Positions 6,253 to 8,622 of a stretch of 8,622 nt of DNA are shown piece after piece. Position 1 is the stretch's first letter, and each line of letters starts with the position of its first letter. The position numbers and the translations under genes were made by a program. Location of the stretch: NCBI GenBank assembly GCA_022703195.1, contig JAKLEF010000075.1, positions 1 to 8,622 of the forward strand, read 5' to 3'. The notes below the pieces were generated by a model that worked only from the letters and a program-made list of their open reading frames with translations, made no database searches and was not told the origin of the DNA. Source of the stretch: Candidatus Fermentibacterota bacterium (GTDB lineage: Bacteria; Fermentibacterota; Fermentibacteria; Fermentibacterales; Fermentibacteraceae).

Positions 6253-6864
6253 TCAGTCGACATCGTCATCGAGCATCCAGATCCCGTCAGCGGAAAGCCG
6301 CAGGCTCCCGGGGCGATGGCCGAACTCATCCAGGCTCTTGCGAAACACGAGGGAGTCGAAGACGATCAGGCTGTCGCCGGCCCACCCGGCGCCCAGCGGT
6401 CCCCAGGGCTCGTTTCGGTACTGGAACTCCAGCGCGAGGCTGTCAGGGTCCACCCGCCAGACCTGCATCACGTTCCGGAGCATACTGGCCACGATGTCCT
6501 CATATGTGCAGAGCAGGCGGGTCCCGTCCGGGCTCGGCTCGGGGATCGAAACAGCATTGGTGATGCTGCCGTTGGAACCGTTCACCAGAAGCGTGACCGC
6601 CCATTCGCAGAAGGTCTCGGTGATCACCCAGATGTCCTGTTCAGGCAGGAAGGCGCTCAGTTCGTAGACTGCGTAGTCCTCCATGTATTCAGGGTCCGAC
6701 TGATCGTTGAAGACCAGCGTGTCGCCCGGCTCGGTGACGATGCAGAGCGTGCCGGGACCGGGCCTGAACGCCCTGTCGCCATATGTCGAGAGGATTGAGA
6801 GCTCCGTCGTCTCCGCGGCCGCGGCGATTGCCATGGCGCACACGAGACCCGCCGGGAGCTCCAT
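6253..6864 (-). CDS. Small exported protein with a WD40/TolB-like repeat segment, function unknown
   Basis: The protein has 203 residues. ATG 6864 follows AGGAGG with a 5-base spacer, the best ribosome binding site of this cluster. Residues 1-17 are a short hydrophobic signal-like segment (MELPAGLVCAMAIAAAAE), unusual in lacking a positive charge; a longer version starting at 6909 would add K and R residues but has no such ribosome binding site. The mature part resembles one or two beta-propeller blades: DIWVITETFCEW and LLVNGSNGSI lead to PSPDGTRLLC at 110-119, then MQVWRVDPDSLALEFQYR and EPWGPLGAGWAGDSLIVF. The SPDG turn and the W-x-V segment recall TolB/WD40-like proteins, but it is too short for a full propeller. 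The C-terminus is acidic (LDDDVD). It is first in a probable three-gene transcript with the two genes downstream on the minus strand. Confidence 0.84.
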   Translation of the reverse strand: MELPAGLVCAMAIAAAAETTELSILSTYGDRAFRPGPGTLCIVTEPGDTLVFNDQSDPEYMEDYAVYELSAFLPEQDIWVITETFCEWAVTLLVNGSNGSITNAVSIPEPSPDGTRLLCTYEDIVASMLRNVMQVWRVDPDSLALEFQYRNEPWGPLGAGWAGDSLIVFDSLVFRKSLDEFGHRPGSLRLSADGIWMLDDDVD

Positions 6865-6869
6865 GCGTT

Positions 6870-6875
6870 CCTCCT
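6870..6875 (-). promoter_or_regulatory. Strong ribosome binding site fixing the start at 6864
   Basis: AGGAGG on the minus strand lies 5 bases before ATG 6864. It selects this start over the in-frame ATG at 6909, which would include these bases in the coding region. Confidence 0.65.
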
Positions 6876-7025
6876 CTCCGGGACATCTCCTGTTCCCGGT
6901 CTGCTTCACCGATCACGGAGACCGTCGGGCAGCATCTCCAGGAGTCCCCCGGCTTCGGTGGAAGTGGCCCAGGGGACTGCCGGAACACTAGCGGATCGAT
7001 CGTGGTGCGTCTATCGAACCGGCTC

Positions 7026-7053
7026 CGGGCGGAATGCCCGCCACGGCCGTGGC
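7026..7053. repeat. Adjacent hairpin and perfect 14-base palindrome
   Basis: CGGGC-ggaat-GCCCG (7026-7040) forms a 5-bp stem. The perfect palindrome GCCACGGCCGTGGC (7040-7053) follows immediately, sharing one base. Such twofold symmetry between divergent genes could be an operator, though GC-rich palindromes arise easily in this base composition. Confidence 0.4.
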
Positions 7054-7133
7054 ATGAGCCGACTCTACGGAAGAGGCCTTTCTCTGCTCCGGCTGCACCA
7101 CGGCCAACGTTTAATAGTTGATGTTATTCGAGA

Positions 7134-7149
7134 ATTGTTTCTTGACAAT
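7134..7149. promoter_or_regulatory. Candidate operator overlapping the -35 box of the DUF2975 operon
   Basis: ATTGT and ACAAT are perfect 5-base inverted arms separated by 6 bases, centred just left of the TTGACA box that they overlap. The size fits a dimeric Cro/C1-type repressor, and a gene for one is second in the operon. Binding is inference. Confidence 0.35.
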
Positions 7150-7170
7150 CGTGATCATTCAGTCCATGTT
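7142..7170 (+). promoter_or_regulatory. Candidate promoter of the DUF2975-HTH operon
   Basis: A perfect TTGACA (7142-7147) is followed after 17 bases by CATGTT (7165-7170), which keeps A2, T3 and T6 of a -10 box. It lies within the only AT-rich island of the region, about 45-75 bases before the start codon at 7217. Confidence 0.45.
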
Positions 7171-7216
7171 CCGGCTGTCGGACGGCTCCATCACCTTCAG
7201 AAAGAGGGGACATGTG

Positions 7217-7762
7217 ATGAACAGGGATCTGCTGATGAACAAACTCGGTACGGGGCTCCGCCTCCTCTCCTGGCTGGCCCTGGCGCTGCTGCTTTTCCAG
7301 GGCCTCGGAGTCCTGATGTATGTCGTGAACGTCAGGCCGGAGATGAGCGGGATCCCCGCCGGGATCACCCTGCTTGGTTCCTTTGCGCTTGCGGCCTGTC
7401 TGGGCAGATCCGCCCTGTGGATCGGGATCTACCGGAACGGGGCGGGAGCGGTGGCGGCCCTCGGCTCCGACGGGGAAGCCGCCGGGGCGGAGGCGCTTAC
7501 CGGGATACTGGACAGGCTGGCCAAGCTGCTCGTCACGAGCAGCATCCTCGATGTCCTGCTGCTGCCGGCCATCTTCCTGATGGACGTGTTCTTCCCGTTC
7601 AGGCTGTCGAGCGTGCATCTGGGGCTCATCCTGCTCGCCGCCATGCTGCTCCCCCAGGCGTTCGGCCTGGCTGCGCTCCTGCTCGCGTACCTGGCCCGTC
7701 AGTACGGCATGCTGGTCCGGGAGCGCTGCAGGATGAGGAGCGAACTCGATCTGACGATATAG
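7217..7762 (+). CDS. DUF2975 family four-helix membrane protein
   Basis: The protein has 181 residues and an inner-membrane topology: hydrophobic helices at about 14-36, 46-70, 103-126 and 134-160. The C-terminal RMRSELDLTI matches the conserved acidic-then-DLTI ending of DUF2975 proteins, and the length is typical. DUF2975 has no established biochemical function; it is commonly encoded directly beside a YozG-like Cro/C1 regulator, as here. ATG 7217 follows GAGGGG with a 7-base spacer. A longer in-frame reading from 7118 would swallow the TTGACA promoter and has no ribosome binding site, so I reject it. The next gene starts 8 bases after the TAG stop, indicating one transcript. By analogy with other membrane-protein and HTH pairs it may sense an envelope or membrane state and modulate the regulator; this is inference. 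Confidence 0.9.
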   Translation: MNRDLLMNKLGTGLRLLSWLALALLLFQGLGVLMYVVNVRPEMSGIPAGITLLGSFALAACLGRSALWIGIYRNGAGAVAALGSDGEAAGAEALTGILDRLAKLLVTSSILDVLLLPAIFLMDVFFPFRLSSVHLGLILLAAMLLPQAFGLAALLLAYLARQYGMLVRERCRMRSELDLTI

Positions 7763-7770
7763 GAGGAACC

Positions 7771-7983
7771 ATGGCGATAGTCGTGAACCTCGACGTGATG
7801 CTGGCGAAGCGGAAGATGAAGCTCAACGAGCTGTCGGAGGCGATAGGCATCTCGGTGCAGAACCTGTCCATCCTCAAGACAGGGAAGGCCAGAGCGATAA
7901 GGTTCTCCACGCTGGATGCCCTGTGCCGCATCCTCGGGTGCACCCCCGGCGACATCCTCGAGCACAGGAGCGACAATGCTTAG
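7771..7983 (+). CDS. YozG-like Cro/C1-type helix-turn-helix transcriptional regulator
   Basis: The 70-residue protein is a complete minimal Xre-family DNA-binding domain. MAIVVNLDVMLAKRKMKLNELSE opens in the manner of YozG-type regulators. The helix-turn-helix spans about residues 18-38 (LNELSEAIGIS, then VQNLSILKTGKAR), and FSTLDALCRILGCTPGDILE is the conserved closing segment. It has no effector or dimerisation domain. AGGAGG overlaps the end of the upstream stop codon region and sits 4 bases before ATG 7771, so translation is probably efficient and linked to the DUF2975 gene. The likely target is its own operon, through the inverted repeat at 7134-7149, but no binding evidence can be read from sequence. 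It converges with the pyrophosphohydrolase gene, leaving a 56-base gap. Confidence 0.95.
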   Translation: MAIVVNLDVMLAKRKMKLNELSEAIGISVQNLSILKTGKARAIRFSTLDALCRILGCTPGDILEHRSDNA

Positions 7984-8039
7984 CAAGCGGCAGGCGCAGT
8001 CCCGTCCGGCCCGGCGCAGTGCAGCCTCCCGATCTTCCT

Positions 8040-8441
8040 TCAGCCGTCCCGCCCGTCGTATTTGGCCGCGCTTCCGCGGGCCTTCTCGACGGGGTACTTG
8101 ATGCGGTTGAGCACCAGCTTGGCTGAGGCGGCCGCGACGGGATCCAGGTCGAGCCTGTCGGCCAGGTTGACGAGGTAGATCAGCACGTCGCCGATCTCCT
8201 CGGCGGCGTGGGCCTTCTGTGCCGGCGTGAGGCTACGGCTCTGGTCCTCGGTGAGCCACTGGAAGATCTCGGCCAGCTCGGAGGCCTCGACCGAAAGGGC
8301 CATGGAGAGGTTCTTGGGGCTGTGGTACATGCCCCAGTCGCGCTCGCGGACGAATTCGCGCACCTCGGCGAGAAGACCGTCCAGTCCGCCGTGATCATCG
8401 GGTCTTCCGCCCGGCTCGTTCATCCCTCGCTGCCTTTCCAT
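8040..8441 (-). CDS. MazG-like (dCTPase-type) nucleotide pyrophosphohydrolase
   Basis: The protein has 133 residues, usual for single-domain all-alpha NTP pyrophosphohydrolases of the DCTPP1/RS21-C6 and short MazG type. These hydrolyse a nucleoside triphosphate to the monophosphate and pyrophosphate in the cytoplasm, removing surplus or damaged dNTPs. The motifs are clear: VRERDWGMYHSPKNLSMAL at about 31-49, the metal-binding ExxE at E52-E55 within EASELAEIFQW, and ExxD at E82-D85 within EEIGDVLIYL. The ending KYPVEKARGSAAKY is also typical. The Mg2+ ligands are therefore all present and the enzyme should be active; dCTP and modified dCTP are the usual substrates of the closest types, but specificity cannot be read here. 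ATG 8441 has GGGG 8 bases upstream; ATG 8423 (six codons later, with AAAGG 9 bases upstream) is a real alternative. It appears to be monocistronic. Confidence 0.94.
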   Translation of the reverse strand: MERQRGMNEPGGRPDDHGGLDGLLAEVREFVRERDWGMYHSPKNLSMALSVEASELAEIFQWLTEDQSRSLTPAQKAHAAEEIGDVLIYLVNLADRLDLDPVAAASAKLVLNRIKYPVEKARGSAAKYDGRDG

Positions 8442-8524
8442 CGATCAGACCCCACATCGCCGGACCCGGCGCCGCTCCCTTCCGGAACGGGACGGGTAAC
8501 AGGGGGTCACGGCCTTTCCCGCGT

Positions 8525-8553
8525 GATATCTCGGCGCGGGGATGCGGGGTCAA
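8525..8553 (-). promoter_or_regulatory. Candidate promoter of the pyrophosphohydrolase gene
   Basis: On the minus strand TTGACC (8548-8553) is followed after 17 bases by GATATC (8525-8530), a partial -10 match (A2, T3, A4). TATCAC, two bases further on, is an alternative with a 19-base spacer. It lies about 85-110 bases before the start codon. Nothing else is visible between 8442 and 8622. Confidence 0.35.
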
Positions 8554-8622
8554 CCGCCCGGGTGCATGGATCCGCATGTTCGCTCCCGGGGCCGGTGCGG
8601 GCTAGATTCGCGGCGTATCCGG

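Larger units (their letters stand above)
6865..7216. promoter_or_regulatory. Intergenic regulatory region between divergent transcription units
   Basis: This 352-base stretch separates the minus-strand exported-protein cluster from the plus-strand DUF2975 operon. I see no credible gene in it. The left two-thirds is GC-rich and holds a 5-bp hairpin and a 14-base palindrome (listed separately). Positions about 7108-7160 form a markedly AT-rich island containing a TTGACA box for the plus strand. I could not find a convincing promoter for the minus-strand cluster. Confidence 0.5.

Noticed and set aside
6958..7983. A 341-codon plus-strand reading frame joining the intergenic region to the HTH gene.
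   Set aside because: Only its last 70 codons are real (the HTH regulator, with its own AGGAGG). The rest runs out of frame through the DUF2975 gene and across the promoter region.
7984..8039. Possible shared bidirectional terminator between the convergent genes.
   Set aside because: I found no stem longer than a few base pairs and no T-tract on either strand in these 56 bases.
7771..8441. HTH gene plus pyrophosphohydrolase as a toxin-antitoxin or MazG-linked defence module.
   Set aside because: The two genes converge on opposite strands. The HTH is paired with DUF2975, and the pyrophosphohydrolase has its own promoter-like sequence and an ordinary housekeeping motif set.

Overview
The window is GC-rich bacterial DNA (low 60s percent G+C by eye) with ten recognisable protein genes, no RNA genes, no CRISPR array, no insertion sequence and no phage genes. 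The mix of exported Asp-rich FG-GAP/VCBS propeller proteins, small exported WD40/TolB-flavoured proteins and many family-less secreted proteins resembles uncultured FCB-group-like phyla (for example Candidatus Fermentibacterota or Eisenbacteriota). This placement is inference from protein style, because no phylogenetic marker gene is present.

Layout. Positions 1-3384 carry three minus-strand genes read right to left: an unrecognised protein without a signal peptide (2416-3384), a small exported protein of unknown function (1637-2326), and an exported seven-repeat FG-GAP propeller protein (1-1578) that runs off the left edge. Positions 3613-4509 hold a six-transmembrane voltage-gated potassium-channel-type protein whose selectivity filter reads SADPAG where TVGYGD is expected. 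Positions 4645-6864 form a second minus-strand cluster of three small exported proteins. The middle and last of these share a homologous domain, and the last one fuses it to a DUF3298/RsiV-like C-terminal domain.

After a regulatory intergenic stretch (6865-7216), the plus strand carries a compact two-gene operon: a DUF2975 four-helix membrane protein and a YozG-like Cro/C1 helix-turn-helix regulator (7217-7983). It converges with a minus-strand MazG-like (dCTPase-type) nucleotide pyrophosphohydrolase at 8040-8441.

How they work together. The DUF2975/HTH pair is a known conserved gene pairing and probably autoregulates. The 4645-6864 cluster is probably co-transcribed and acts outside the cytoplasmic membrane. 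Its last two genes look translationally coupled. The channel and the pyrophosphohydrolase look like stand-alone units with their own promoter-like sequences. I see no convincing evidence of a complete new multi-gene system. The most unusual single signal is the channel filter, followed by the duplicated exported domain.
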